Assembly: GCF_000817735.3 (NCBI RefSeq)
Contig: NZ_JTJC03000001.1
Span: 691,710-755,709, forward strand
Direction of reading: 5' to 3'
Source: Scytonema millei VB511283
GTDB taxonomy: Bacteria; Cyanobacteriota; Cyanobacteriia; Cyanobacteriales; Chroococcidiopsidaceae
Length of the DNA stretch: 64,000 bases
Made by a program: the position numbers and the translations under genes
In this document: positions 26,783-36,327 of the stretch, one piece after another
Layout: each line of letters begins with the position of its first letter
How positions within the stretch are numbered: the stretch's first letter is position 1
The notes under the pieces: generated by a model
Databases searched by the model: none
What the model was told of the DNA's origin: nothing
Seen by the model: the letters and a program-made list of their open reading frames with translations, nothing else

Positions 26783-26865
26783 CTTACTACATAAAGGGTT
26801 AGTAGCCACGATCGTGAGGCGATCGCCAAGGCAACAATTATGCAGTTTAAACCAAATTAAATCGA

Positions 26866-26978
26866 TATAGCTATTCTCAATTGGATGAGGTACATAGATC
26901 TATAGGGGCGCACAGCTGTGCGCCCCTACGAATGCATTTTACTTACGTAGAAAACGCTGTAATCAGAATATTGCTATA
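26866..26978. mobile_element. MITE-like unit with GTAGGGGCGC core, overlapping a gene end
   Basis: From TATAGCTATTCTCAATTG to the inverse of TATAGCAATATTCTGATT, palindrome at 26902-26929. Its right end supplies the TAG stop codon of the GT4 gene ending at 26974. Confidence 0.8.
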
Positions 26979-28143
26979 CCAACAGACTACGGTAAGCCTT
27001 TAATGTTTCCCGGGCATTGTGCTGCCAGGAGTACTGTTTTGCTCTTGCTTTACCTTTTTGAATTAATTCATATCGCAATTGCGAGTTATTAATCACCTCC
27101 CAAATTGCTTCAGTTAAGTTATTTGAATCGTTTGGATCGATTAACATCGCTGCATCTCCCGTGACTTCAGGTAATGATGAAGTGTTAGAAGCGACTACCG
27201 GAGCGCCTAACGTCATGGCTTCTAGTACGGGTAAACCAAACCCTTCGTAGTAAGAAGGATAAACAAATACATCAGCTCGGGCATAAAATAGTGCCACTAA
27301 TTCATCAGATAAATAGTCAAGATGGTAAATGTCTTGTTTATAAGGTGATGCCTCGATCGCAGCAAAAATACTTTGATAATTCCATCCTTTGCGCCCAATT
27401 AATATAAGATTATGTTCTATTTTGTGCTTTTGTTTTAATTGATTAAAAGCCATCACTATAGAAATGATGTTTTTTCTAGGTTCTATGTTACTGACAAACA
27501 ATAGATAAGGCTGGGAAAAATCGTAGTTTACTGTCTGGCTGAGCTGTTCGATATTCAGAGTTGATAAGTAATTAGAACAGTAGCAACTTGCTAACGGTGT
27601 AACAAAAACTCGTTCGGCAGCAACATTGAGATGTTGAATAATATCTTGCTTAGAACTTTCTGAGATAGTTAAAACTAAGTCCGTCCACCGTAGGCATCGT
27701 TTGACTTTCTCTGCATAACTTTTAGCAACTTTATTCACATATTGAGGATATTTAATAAAAGCAACATCGTAAATATTCATGACCTTGAAGCCGCGATCGC
27801 AAGGATAAACTGAATAGTTAGTTCCATGCAATATGTCTGGATTCCCCCAAGATTTTGCCAAGGATGACCAAACCGATGTGTAAGTAGGAAATAATAAAAA
27901 ATTAGAAACTCTGACTGGAATTGGGAGGAAATGGACTGAAGGATATTGCGTTAAGGCTTCAGGAACCTTCCAGTTACCGCGCAGCCAGTCTTTAATTCCA
28001 GGTTGATAGACAATTCCTAACTCAAAATTTTCCTCTGCTTGCAGGGAGTAAAGCGAGTGAATTAAGTTTGCTACCTGCAATCCGACTCCACTAGGTTGGG
28101 GAGTCATTGGAGTAGCATCAATGATGATTTTATGGACTGACAC
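26974..28143 (-). CDS. Glycosyltransferase family 4
   Basis: GT-B retaining glycosyltransferase of 389 aa in the polysaccharide cluster. N-terminal half with [21 protein letters not shown] and [17 protein letters not shown]. The donor half starts [20 protein letters not shown] and carries [25 protein letters not shown], the E-x7-E motif, followed by [17 protein letters not shown]. This resembles mannosyl- or rhamnosyltransferases of O-antigen clusters; the sugar is unknown. Its last codon and TAG stop (GTA TAG) fall within the inverted end of a MITE-like unit, so the C-terminus may have been trimmed or rewritten by that insertion. Confidence 0.92.
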   Translation of the reverse strand: MSVHKIIIDATPMTPQPSGVGLQVANLIHSLYSLQAEENFELGIVYQPGIKDWLRGNWKVPEALTQYPSVHFLPIPVRVSNFLLFPTYTSVWSSLAKSWGNPDILHGTNYSVYPCDRGFKVMNIYDVAFIKYPQYVNKVAKSYAEKVKRCLRWTDLVLTISESSKQDIIQHLNVAAERVFVTPLASCYCSNYLSTLNIEQLSQTVNYDFSQPYLLFVSNIEPRKNIISIVMAFNQLKQKHKIEHNLILIGRKGWNYQSIFAAIEASPYKQDIYHLDYLSDELVALFYARADVFVYPSYYEGFGLPVLEAMTLGAPVVASNTSSLPEVTGDAAMLIDPNDSNNLTEAIWEVINNSQLRYELIQKGKARAKQYSWQHNARETLKAYRSLLV

Positions 28144-28205
28144 TGAAAAACCGTGAATCAGAATGGTTATTTCATTTTAGTCAGTTGTGTCATCTATTAG
28201 TTAGC

Positions 28206-29459
28206 TTAAGCAACCCATTCCATATTAGTAAACATCCCCACAAATTTCATTTGGAGTAAAAATGAAGGAGTCGCCATCAGTAATAATAGGAACACAATCC
28301 ATTTTTGATTGAACAATCTGTAGAATTGTGTCCTAGATATGAGGTGAATTGTAGCTATTACCAGCACTACATGGACGCAGAAAGTGTAGCGAATCATGCT
28401 TGTCATGGATAAGCTACTCATACCGCAAGCAGATAGATAAAACAGGAGCCAGCCAGCTACATAAAATTCAGCTCTTTGTTTCCAACTACCCTCTGTCAGA
28501 AAAGGGACTGCTTTCCGTTCAAGTAAAAAGACGATGAAAAAACTTATCAAAGCGAACGGCACTGAAATAGCATTAATTACACCAGGTAAATTCAAAATTT
28601 TAGGGTCAAGGAAAGCAAAATAACTTTCCGGCTTGAAAATGGCTAAATAGTTAGGTTTGACCCCCCATCCTATTGCTTGCGTTTGCATGTAGAAATTCCA
28701 AGCGCCAAACTTAAAATGGCAAAAGGCAAAGAACAAGAGAGAACCCAGAATAGAAACGGCGCTGACTAAAAAATATTTGCTACTCTTTTGCCAAAACCGA
28801 AATGGTTTTGCTTTTCGATCTTTAGCGCTAAATAGCCAAAAGTGAAATAGCGGATAAATAGCTATTGGTAGACCAACAACCCGAGTTGCAGTCATGACAA
28901 AGCCGTGTGTAGCAGCAAGAATCCAAGCAATACGCTTTTTTGATGCAGTCCAGTAGAGGAAGCCGAGCAACATCATCAAAAACAGCGATTCTGAGTAACC
29001 AGCGACTAAATAAAAAGCGGCTGGATGTACTAAAATCGCGATCGCACCGCAAAGGGCTAGTTTATCAGAAATCCGCCAACGTTGAAAAAACAAAAATACA
29101 TATGTCCAAAACCCCCAACAGGCTATCTGTGCGACTAGCAGCAAAGCAGTTTGTGTTGGTAGATTGAAAACGTTCTTAATCACTCCAGCAATGACAGGAT
29201 AGCCAGGGAAAAATGCAACATTTGATAGATCGGGATTTTGCGGCGTGGGCGGAATTGTACTTCGATATCCATGTTCGATAATATGCGTATACCAGTCACA
29301 ATCCCATCGGCAAAGCTTAGAATAGCCCTCTACTAAATTTTGAGAATTTGAAAACAAACACCCAAACAGAACTTGGATTAACGTAAATCCTAATCCTAAG
29401 CAAATGGCTTGGTAGATTCGTGGGTAACGTTTGAACCCAATGATATTTAGCACTGGCAA
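28206..29459 (-). CDS. PIG-V-like membrane mannosyltransferase (GT-C)
   Basis: Multi-pass membrane protein of 417 aa with about ten hydrophobic segments. The first luminal or periplasmic loop holds CRWDCDWYTHIIEHGY and then NVAFFPGYPVI, matching the W-D-x-x-W-Y and FFPxYP motifs of the PIG-V/GT76-type mannosyltransferases, which use a polyprenyl-phosphate sugar. Bacterial members are mostly uncharacterised. The gene follows the FAD-GtrA fusion gene by 21 bases and precedes a GT4 gene, all on the same strand, so it likely adds a sugar on the outer face of the membrane to the same glycan or lipid. The sugar is inferred only from the family. Confidence 0.78.
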   Translation of the reverse strand: MPVLNIIGFKRYPRIYQAICLGLGFTLIQVLFGCLFSNSQNLVEGYSKLCRWDCDWYTHIIEHGYRSTIPPTPQNPDLSNVAFFPGYPVIAGVIKNVFNLPTQTALLLVAQIACWGFWTYVFLFFQRWRISDKLALCGAIAILVHPAAFYLVAGYSESLFLMMLLGFLYWTASKKRIAWILAATHGFVMTATRVVGLPIAIYPLFHFWLFSAKDRKAKPFRFWQKSSKYFLVSAVSILGSLLFFAFCHFKFGAWNFYMQTQAIGWGVKPNYLAIFKPESYFAFLDPKILNLPGVINAISVPFALISFFIVFLLERKAVPFLTEGSWKQRAEFYVAGWLLFYLSACGMSSLSMTSMIRYTFCVHVVLVIATIHLISRTQFYRLFNQKWIVFLLLLMATPSFLLQMKFVGMFTNMEWVA

Positions 29460-29480
29460 TATCTTTTGAAGTACGACAAT

Positions 29481-31361
29481 TTATTCAGGCTTGCGAACAA
29501 ACTCCTGTTGACTTGACGCAAAAGAATACATCTTGTGTCCCGTAAAGCTAAGTAGAGCCACACAAGCAGCACTAACTAAACGGGCAGCAGTAGCATTCCA
29601 ACCAGCATCATCCATCAACAGTTGTAACAATCCTAAATTTGCCAGCAAGCTGTTGAGAGCAACTGTGGCAAACACGGCGTACTGAATTATCCAGTTCTGC
29701 CAATACACACCAAAAACAAAGCGACGACTCAGCCAAAAATTAGTCGTCAATCCCATAAAATAGCTAATACACAGGGCTGAGACAGACCAAACGCCAGACT
29801 GAACCAGCAGTGAAAAAATCAAGACATCAACGACTGTTGCGGCTCCACCGGTAAAGACGTAGCCACCAAATTCTTTCAAAATTTTGAGTGTCTTTTGTCG
29901 GCGAGGAGCTTTTTTAAGCGTATTATGTGTAGTAGTTTTAGCGGTTGCACTAGCTTCTTCCTGGTATTCGCTATCTGAATTAACCGACCAAAGATTGTGC
30001 TTGCCGGGACTCAAAACATTTTCTGCGGCTAGAATCCCCATCAATAAGCTGTGGTCTTGATTGTTGTATTTGAATGCACCGTATCTTCCGACCAGTTGAA
30101 GATTCGGAAATTGCTGTAAATAAGACTGAATATCGCTCAGTGCTTGTTGATAGTTACCTGCATAAATTGGGTAAGTGCGGGGTAAGCGAACGACAAATCC
30201 GCTAGAAACTTTTTCGTGATGTAAAAGCCCAATTTTTCGCAGTTCTTGTTCTGCTCGCTCTAACAGTTCTGCTTCTGGTTGCTGCCACATTGGTTCGTCG
30301 TAGTTGCACCAATACTCGCAGCACAATGGTGTTTGATGTTGATTTGGCAACATCTCAGGCGACCAATTCGCAAAATTGGTGACTCGTCCTAATTGCACGC
30401 TTGGCTCGTTAATGTAAAGCCAGTTATCTGGGAATAAGTTATTGCCTTCGACGATTAAATAGACCAAAATTGTATTGCGAAACTTGAGAGACTTGGCAGC
30501 TGCGATCGCCTCTGATGGAGCAGGTGGATTTATTTGCTGCACCAACAGACTAATGGGTACGGAAGAAATTACGCCGCCGCAGTCAACTGTTGACTCCTCT
30601 CCTGTCTGGCGATTTCTTAAGGTAATTTGGGTAACTTGAAAGTTATCGTGGTGAACCTGTACGACCTCTGTATTTAACAACACGCTTTGATTGTGCTGGC
30701 GCAGGTATTCACCGATTTTTTCATACAATTGACCCGAACCTAACCGAGGAAATTCAAACCGATCGATCAGTGTTTTGACTTTGCCATCGTTACCCAATAA
30801 AGCACTTCGAGCTGCCTTCAACAAGGATAAGCCTTTAATGCGTTGTGCAGCCCAATCTGCACTAATTTCAGTACAGGGTATGCCCCAAAGTTTTTCTGTG
30901 TAAGCCTGAAAAAATATTTCAAATAGTCGCCGACCAAATCTGCTCGTTACCCATTGGGCGAAATTACGGGGGTGGCGATTGGGAAATAACTGCGATTGAG
31001 CATATGAAACGAGAATCTTGACGCTTTCAATCGGTCCCATCGTCAGTAAAGCTTCTTTAGCTTTGAGCGGATAGCTGAAATACTTTCCCCCGTAGTAGAT
31101 GCGTGTCAGGCGATTGACAGTAACTCGATCTTTTCCTAAGACTTCACTCCAAAGTTTGAGTACAGGAGCGAGTTTAGTAAAAAAGCGATGCGGACCAAAA
31201 TCTAGAATAAAGCCTTGATATTCAATACTTTTTGCTAATCCGCCTACCCTAGCATCTCTTTCTACTACTACGACTGGCTGACCTTTTTGAGTTAAGGTGT
31301 AAGCCGCTGCTAGTCCTGCTGGACCTGCTCCTAGAATATAGATTGGATTAGCTTTACTCAT
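29481..31361 (-). CDS. FAD-dependent oxidoreductase fused to GtrA-like membrane domain
   Basis: Unusual two-part protein of 626 aa. Residues 1-470: flavoprotein of the protoporphyrinogen-oxidase / UDP-galactopyranose-mutase superfamily, with the FAD motif YILGAGPAGLAAAYTL, the second loop VVVERDARVGGLAKS, FGPHRFFTK, and a C-terminal FAD region YAGNYQQALSDI ... GRYGAFKYNNQDHSLLMG. After a polar, basic linker (about 470-505), residues 505-625 hold four hydrophobic segments and the GtrA signature FWLSRRFVF and GHKMYSF. GtrA proteins are thought to help polyprenyl-linked sugars across the membrane. GGAG lies just before the ATG at 31361. It could modify a sugar and hand it over at the membrane; substrate unknown. 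Confidence 0.85.
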   Translation of the reverse strand: MSKANPIYILGAGPAGLAAAYTLTQKGQPVVVVERDARVGGLAKSIEYQGFILDFGPHRFFTKLAPVLKLWSEVLGKDRVTVNRLTRIYYGGKYFSYPLKAKEALLTMGPIESVKILVSYAQSQLFPNRHPRNFAQWVTSRFGRRLFEIFFQAYTEKLWGIPCTEISADWAAQRIKGLSLLKAARSALLGNDGKVKTLIDRFEFPRLGSGQLYEKIGEYLRQHNQSVLLNTEVVQVHHDNFQVTQITLRNRQTGEESTVDCGGVISSVPISLLVQQINPPAPSEAIAAAKSLKFRNTILVYLIVEGNNLFPDNWLYINEPSVQLGRVTNFANWSPEMLPNQHQTPLCCEYWCNYDEPMWQQPEAELLERAEQELRKIGLLHHEKVSSGFVVRLPRTYPIYAGNYQQALSDIQSYLQQFPNLQLVGRYGAFKYNNQDHSLLMGILAAENVLSPGKHNLWSVNSDSEYQEEASATAKTTTHNTLKKAPRRQKTLKILKEFGGYVFTGGAATVVDVLIFSLLVQSGVWSVSALCISYFMGLTTNFWLSRRFVFGVYWQNWIIQYAVFATVALNSLLANLGLLQLLMDDAGWNATAARLVSAACVALLSFTGHKMYSFASSQQEFVRKPE

Positions 31362-31515
31362 GTCACTCCACACTACACTAGACTACATGTTTAAACTTTT
31401 ATAAAGTTTCAGACAATATACATGCATCGCGATCGTCTTGACAACCGCTATTTATTGTCAATATCTACAAATATGTCGAGTCGCTGAGCGCTAGCGTTAG
31501 CAAATCCACTAACTC

Positions 31516-31637
31516 ATAGCATGTCTATTTGAGTTGTGAGCCAATGAATCAGGATTGTCATTTATCATTTGTGCAAGCACAGTTAGCATGTCGCAGACAG
31601 ATGGACGGGATTTTCACAATTGGTTTAGATACGCTAT
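31516..31637. mobile_element. MITE-like element with inverted ends, copy 3
   Basis: 122 bases from ATAGCATGTCTATTTGAG to the inverse of ATAGCGTATCTAAACCAA, sharing its interior with the copy at 22828. It fills the 320-base gap inside the polysaccharide cluster. Confidence 0.8.
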
Positions 31638-31680
31638 CGATAGAACGCATAAAGCATCTCGCGATCGCATCTTTGGCTGT

Positions 31681-32673
31681 TTAAAGATCGCAACTCCGCA
31701 TACAGCACAAATAGAAACAGTAAGACTTTTCTGGCTGATCGTTCAAAGCCTCACCACTAATAGCCTCCTCACAAAAATGTTTCATATCCAAGTTATTCTC
31801 AATAGTTTTAGACAGATCGATCAGACCTTTTGTTTCAACAATCTTGAAATTGTGCCTCTCTAAAATTCGGCACAAGTCACTGTAAAAGTATTCAATTTTA
31901 TGTTCGGGATGAATATAACCTTTAGGACACTGTATTTGAGTTGCAGAGCGATTTGGAGTATCCAGTGCCAGCTTACCCCCTGGTTTCAACAACTTGTATG
32001 CTTGAGCAAACACTTTTTCAGCCTCTTCTGTGGTCACGTGTTCTATCGATTGTCCTGACCAAATTAGATCGAAAGAACCTTCCTCAAACAGAGATAGGTC
32101 GCTCATGCTGGTATAGACATAATTAATGTCGCAACTTTTGTATCTAATATGCTGTGCCAGCTCAGAAGCATTTAGCATCCTTTCATCGGGAGGTAAGTCG
32201 GCAATATATATTTTTTCTGGTAAATATGGATAGCCGAAGCTTAACAAAGCACCACGAGCGTCACCAGTAGAAGCTCCTCCCAAGTCTAAAATGACTTTTG
32301 CTTCTGGAAGCACCGTTCTAATCAGTTTAAATCTAGCATGATGAAGCTTAGCATTGAGTAGATGCCAATAGTCTTTACTACTCAATGGACGTAGTTGAAA
32401 TTCGATAGAATCGACTAACATCCTCAATAGAGCAGTTCGACTCAAGCCCTGATCGAGTACGTTCAACCAGTTTGCTAACCCATCTGAATCGATGTCGCGC
32501 TCAAATATAACTTTATACGCCATTCTCAAATAGTTCTCGTCAGAAATTGCCTCCATTTCATGCAAGTTTTCATTAGAGCCTTTTTGGTTTTTCAATTCGT
32601 GTTTAGTAAACTTTTTAACGATTGTTTTTACAGAAGTGGGAGCTACTTTGGCAAAAATGTTTTTGGCATTCAT
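31681..32673 (-). CDS. DUF4214 domain plus class I methyltransferase
   Basis: Polysaccharide-cluster protein. After a basic N-terminus comes a DUF4214 unit (ENYLRMAYKVIFERDIDSDG ... LSRTALLRMLVDSIEF), then a SAM-dependent methyltransferase with motif I VILDLGGASTGDARGALLSFG, LIWSGQSIEHVTTEEAEKVF and LLKPGGKLALDTPN. The acceptor is unknown but the setting points to a sugar O-methyl group. I use the ATG at 32673. An in-frame TTG at 32715 is possible and would add 14 residues; neither has a good ribosome site. It is preceded by a terminator-like hairpin at 32795. The neighbouring gene at 32847 has the same DUF4214-methyltransferase design, although the two catalytic domains are clearly different. 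Confidence 0.82.
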   Translation of the reverse strand: MNAKNIFAKVAPTSVKTIVKKFTKHELKNQKGSNENLHEMEAISDENYLRMAYKVIFERDIDSDGLANWLNVLDQGLSRTALLRMLVDSIEFQLRPLSSKDYWHLLNAKLHHARFKLIRTVLPEAKVILDLGGASTGDARGALLSFGYPYLPEKIYIADLPPDERMLNASELAQHIRYKSCDINYVYTSMSDLSLFEEGSFDLIWSGQSIEHVTTEEAEKVFAQAYKLLKPGGKLALDTPNRSATQIQCPKGYIHPEHKIEYFYSDLCRILERHNFKIVETKGLIDLSKTIENNLDMKHFCEEAISGEALNDQPEKSYCFYLCCMRSCDL

Positions 32674-32794
32674 CTTGTTAGCTTTTAGTTTTGAAATTTC
32701 AGATGATTCTTTCAAAAAGCATCGCCTTTTTTATCTACCTTAAAGCAGATATTACATTATTCTTTATTTAGAAATACTGACCATACAAAACTCT

Positions 32795-32824
32795 AATAAG
32801 AGGAGCAGTTACGCTCCTCTTATT
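32795..32824 (-). terminator. Hairpin within the polysaccharide cluster
   Basis: A perfect 12-bp stem (AATAAGAGGAGC with GCTCCTCTTATT) and a 6-base loop, followed on the minus strand by AGAGTTTTG. It lies 22 bases after the stop of the gene at 32847 and may end or attenuate the upstream transcript. Confidence 0.65.
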
Positions 32825-32846
32825 CATAGCAAGTTGCTTGTTGAAC

Positions 32847-34004
32847 TCACAAAACTTTTGACGATCGCGAACTAATCCGATCGGCGATCGCTTCTGTTTT
32901 TTGCTGCTCGCCACGTTTAGAAAAAACAAAGTATGACTTTCTCGCGATCGATGTTTTTTCCATGTAAGCATCATATTTTTTGTGCAGCACTTTTTCAACT
33001 TCTACTTCTCGTTGAAAACCATGTTGTTCAAATTGTTTTACCCACCAGTGCCAATCAGCCCAAATTAAATGTCCGTTAATCGGATAGCCGTCTTTATCGA
33101 CATGCAGCAGGGTAAAAGGCTTTTCTTGAGCAATATCTTGTTCCCACTCCTTGATATAAATAGGAAAAACCGTACCAAAGATTGGATCGTCACCAAATGC
33201 CGGAATATTGCCAAATAAGTAACCGCCATCAACTAATATTCGATCTATGCGATCGAGATAGTCGTGCAGTTTGTTGGGATTTAAGTGTTCAAATATATCC
33301 AGACCAAAAATTAAGTCGTATTTTTCCGAAAGCTCTAGTTCTAACAAATCGCCATGATGGATATTATTTTTGATGTCAGGAAAAGCTTTATCAATTGCCA
33401 TCGAGCTAATTTCTATTCCTTCGCAATGGATATTCATCTCATGCAAACATTGCAGAATAGTTCCATTGGCACAGCCTATCTCTAAAGCTCTTTGGGGGTG
33501 AAAAGCTGACATGATTTCAGCCATGACTTTCTTATCTTTATCAATTCTAAAACCCCATACACCAGGTTTTTCATAATAACCATGTTTGAGAATCATGGCT
33601 TCTAGCCAATCAAAATCATCTGAAGTTTCTACAAAAAATACTAAAGCATTATTAGGTTGTAAAAGGTCTTCTACTGCATAGTAGTTGTTTGGTTTAAGTT
33701 CTCGTAAATTTTGAATTTTAATATTTTCCTTTAAAACTTTGTTAATAAACTCATCCGACTGAACTAAAGTCATGAGTACGTCGGTTCTGCTGTAGCTCGT
33801 TTGGAGGAGCTTAATGTAATGTTTTAACCCATCTTCATCGACTTCTCGTCCTAAAAGTTTGCGATAAGCATCTACTAAAAATTCTCGATCTGATAAAGTT
33901 TCTGACTCTGAATTAAAACTCTTATTTGAGAGCGAATCAGAGATTTTCCCAATTGTTTTGCTAGCTCTGCTTGAGAGATTTAAGAGTTGACTCAGATAGC
34001 TCAT
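32847..34004 (-). CDS. DUF4214 domain plus class I methyltransferase
   Basis: Protein of 385 aa. Residues about 35-90 form a DUF4214 unit (DREFLVDAYRKLLGREVDEDG ... SRTDVLMTLVQSDEF). A linker leads to a methyltransferase with motif I ALEIGCANGTILQCL near residue 175, GDLLELELSEKYDLIFGLDIFEHLN, and VDGGYLFGNIPAFG. DUF4214 is a short helical repeat found in bacterial surface and glycan-related proteins; its task here may be to dock on other cluster enzymes. The gene starts 44 bases inside the 3' end of the double-GT4 gene, so translation is probably coupled. Confidence 0.83.
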   Translation of the reverse strand: MSYLSQLLNLSSRASKTIGKISDSLSNKSFNSESETLSDREFLVDAYRKLLGREVDEDGLKHYIKLLQTSYSRTDVLMTLVQSDEFINKVLKENIKIQNLRELKPNNYYAVEDLLQPNNALVFFVETSDDFDWLEAMILKHGYYEKPGVWGFRIDKDKKVMAEIMSAFHPQRALEIGCANGTILQCLHEMNIHCEGIEISSMAIDKAFPDIKNNIHHGDLLELELSEKYDLIFGLDIFEHLNPNKLHDYLDRIDRILVDGGYLFGNIPAFGDDPIFGTVFPIYIKEWEQDIAQEKPFTLLHVDKDGYPINGHLIWADWHWWVKQFEQHGFQREVEVEKVLHKKYDAYMEKTSIARKSYFVFSKRGEQQKTEAIADRISSRSSKVL

Positions 34005-36327
34005 GACTACAATTCTCCTCCATCATTAGGACGATTTTATTTAACTTTTCAATGACTGCGGGAGGCGAAAACTTGTTTCGCTGTTGGCGCTGAGCAGCTA
34101 TTACCTTTTCTCTCAGCGATATATCTTTAGCAAGAATCTTTGCCAAGGCTGCGATTTCAACAAAGTTTTCCTTATTAGTAAACATCAGCCCAGCTTTACC
34201 TAATGTCTCAGGAATCGCACTGCTTTTGTACGCCAGAATCGGTACGTCAAACCACATCGCCTCAACTAAGGGAACGCAAAATCCCTCATGTTCGCTCATC
34301 GACCAAAAGAGGTGAGCAGTACGATAAAAAGCTAAGAGTTGGGCATCGTTGACTTGTCCTGGAAACATCACGTAGTTGGTTACGTGCAACCGATGCATCA
34401 AGCTCGTGACGTGGTGATAGTATGGATCGTTGATGTCGCCGCCACCGATAAGAATCAATCTTGCCTCTCGATCCATTGTCAAGTAATGGGCAAAAGCTTC
34501 TAGAAGGTGGTCTTGGCGCTTATGAGGCGAGACGCGCCCGACAAAGAGGAGATTAGTTTTACCATCCTGTAACTGCTGCATCAATTGTGGATCTGCTGCC
34601 ATGTCCCACTTTTTTGGGTCTATAGGTATGGGCAGTACACCCGGTGTGGTAAACCCAGATTCCGCGAGTTCAGAGGCATTATAGGTAGACACGCCAACTG
34701 AGAGGGGGAAGTGTTGGGCAAGTTGGTTTAATTCAGCCCGACCTTGTTCTAGTAATTGGGCAACATCGGGGCGATACGACCGAAAAAACTCGGCAGGTGT
34801 GATGTTGTGATAGATGAGGCATTTCGTCCCGGGATGAGCGATCGCGTATTCTGTGACTTCGCAACCAATCGAGTGATGATAAATCAATCCAGCCTGTTGA
34901 CCGATACTTTTAGCATGAGGTCTTTTGGCTTCATGGGTGGCGCGTGGGTCTAAATGTTCGGCAAAAATTTCTGATTTGTAACCAAGGGCTTGTAAATAGT
35001 TTCTAATCCACCTAGCATGGTTAGAAATGGCATCCCCGTACGAAAAACCAGCCATCAGTTGATGAATTTCTTTCAGTTTCTGTTGTGGCTTTGGGGAAGT
35101 GGCTGGAACGGTTGTCAGCCCTAAAATAGTTTCATAGCGATCGATGACTCCATCCCAACTCGCATTTTTCCTAGCATAGTTTTGACCGTTTGCACCGTAT
35201 TCTGCTAGCTGTTCCATTCCAGCGCGATCGATTTGGGCAAACATCTCTGCCCATTCAAATTCTGTTGCTGCTAGCCAACCTCCCCGCGCGCTTTTGACAG
35301 CACTTGCAGTTGCCAAGCAATCTTGATGTACGACTACGGGTCGTCCGTAGAACCAGGCTTCCATCATGACGCGAGAGTAACTTTCATTCCGACTGGGTTG
35401 AAATAAAGCCAAGCAGTTTGCTAGCAGTGCTTCTTTCTCGCTTTCTGACACCAAACCAAGATCGGTTAACCCTGGCACAGAGTCGTGAAATGATGTTTCT
35501 CCCGAACCAGCTAAAATCAATTGCAAACTAGAGTCTGGATACTTCTGCTTGAAAATAGCATAAGCTCTGACTAAGAAATCTGTATTTTTTGTTGCATCTC
35601 GGCGACCGAGATAAAGAATATAGCGTTCTTTTTTGAGTGCGAGATTGCCAATATGAGTTAGAGTCGGATCGTCTTGCTGTCCAACTTCTATTCCCTCTCC
35701 AACGACACAACTTTTGCAAATAATCCCAGGACCGTATAACTTTTTGGCAAGTTGCTCTTCACCTTCGCTATTGAATAATAAACCGCGTGCTAGGTGAAAC
35801 ATCTGCTCGACTTGCGGCAAATAAGCATAAGCTTCGTCATGCAAACAGGGTTGTAAAAAAGCGCGATCGGCAACAAGTGACAGTCCATTTAAAATTGGAC
35901 CGTACAGATAGGGGATGAATAAAAATGCTTGATATTGATGGTGATGAGTTTTGAGAAAGTGTAGTAGTTGGGGCGCACTAATACTCTCCGCGCAAAATAT
36001 TGCCGCATCATCTAAGCTGACTGGACTGACTCCTGGTTTGAACTGCGCAGTCGGTACTCTCAGCATGAGATGATTGACTTGATTGAAAGCATCGTGATCG
36101 GTGCGGACGACCTTAAACCGACGAATTGCAATCCCTTCCTCTTGACTTAATCCAGGCTTGTAATGATTTTCTGCCCAGTTGCGATCGAAAGCTTGACAGC
36201 AAGTTGTGAGAATTTCAACTTTGTGTCCTCGTCGAACCAAACGGGAGGCGATCTGCCAAGCTTGTTGTTCTGCGCCGCCTTTTAAAGCTTTACCAAACCA
36301 AGGGATTACAATCGCCAGTGGCTTCAT
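33961..36327 (-). CDS. Protein with two GT4 glycosyltransferase domains
   Basis: 788 aa with two complete GT-B modules. The first (residues 1-400) starts LAIVIPWFGKALKGGAEQQAW, a GT4 N-terminus, and has YILYLGRRDATKNTDFLVRA and the donor motif FQPSRNESYSRVMMEAWFYG. The second (about 415-760) has YHHSIGCEVTEYAIAH, NLLFVGRVSPHKRQDHLLEA and FWSMSEHEGFCVPLVEAMWF. Such fusions typically add two successive sugars, or alternate them, in ABC-exported glycans. It overlaps the coiled-coil methyltransferase gene by 4 bases and the next gene by 44 bases, indicating coupled expression. Linkage and sugar are unknown. Confidence 0.9.
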   Translation of the reverse strand: MKPLAIVIPWFGKALKGGAEQQAWQIASRLVRRGHKVEILTTCCQAFDRNWAENHYKPGLSQEEGIAIRRFKVVRTDHDAFNQVNHLMLRVPTAQFKPGVSPVSLDDAAIFCAESISAPQLLHFLKTHHHQYQAFLFIPYLYGPILNGLSLVADRAFLQPCLHDEAYAYLPQVEQMFHLARGLLFNSEGEEQLAKKLYGPGIICKSCVVGEGIEVGQQDDPTLTHIGNLALKKERYILYLGRRDATKNTDFLVRAYAIFKQKYPDSSLQLILAGSGETSFHDSVPGLTDLGLVSESEKEALLANCLALFQPSRNESYSRVMMEAWFYGRPVVVHQDCLATASAVKSARGGWLAATEFEWAEMFAQIDRAGMEQLAEYGANGQNYARKNASWDGVIDRYETILGLTTVPATSPKPQQKLKEIHQLMAGFSYGDAISNHARWIRNYLQALGYKSEIFAEHLDPRATHEAKRPHAKSIGQQAGLIYHHSIGCEVTEYAIAHPGTKCLIYHNITPAEFFRSYRPDVAQLLEQGRAELNQLAQHFPLSVGVSTYNASELAESGFTTPGVLPIPIDPKKWDMAADPQLMQQLQDGKTNLLFVGRVSPHKRQDHLLEAFAHYLTMDREARLILIGGGDINDPYYHHVTSLMHRLHVTNYVMFPGQVNDAQLLAFYRTAHLFWSMSEHEGFCVPLVEAMWFDVPILAYKSSAIPETLGKAGLMFTNKENFVEIAALAKILAKDISLREKVIAAQRQQRNKFSPPAVIEKLNKIVLMMEENCSHELSESTLKSLKQS

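Noticed and set aside
31555-31863. 102-aa plus-strand frame
   Set aside because: Covers part of a MITE-like element and the 3' end of the methyltransferase gene in the antisense direction.
31681-34004. Recent horizontal acquisition of the two methyltransferase genes
   Set aside because: The region looks more AT-rich with fewer HIP1 sites, but I could not compute composition reliably, so I do not claim transfer.
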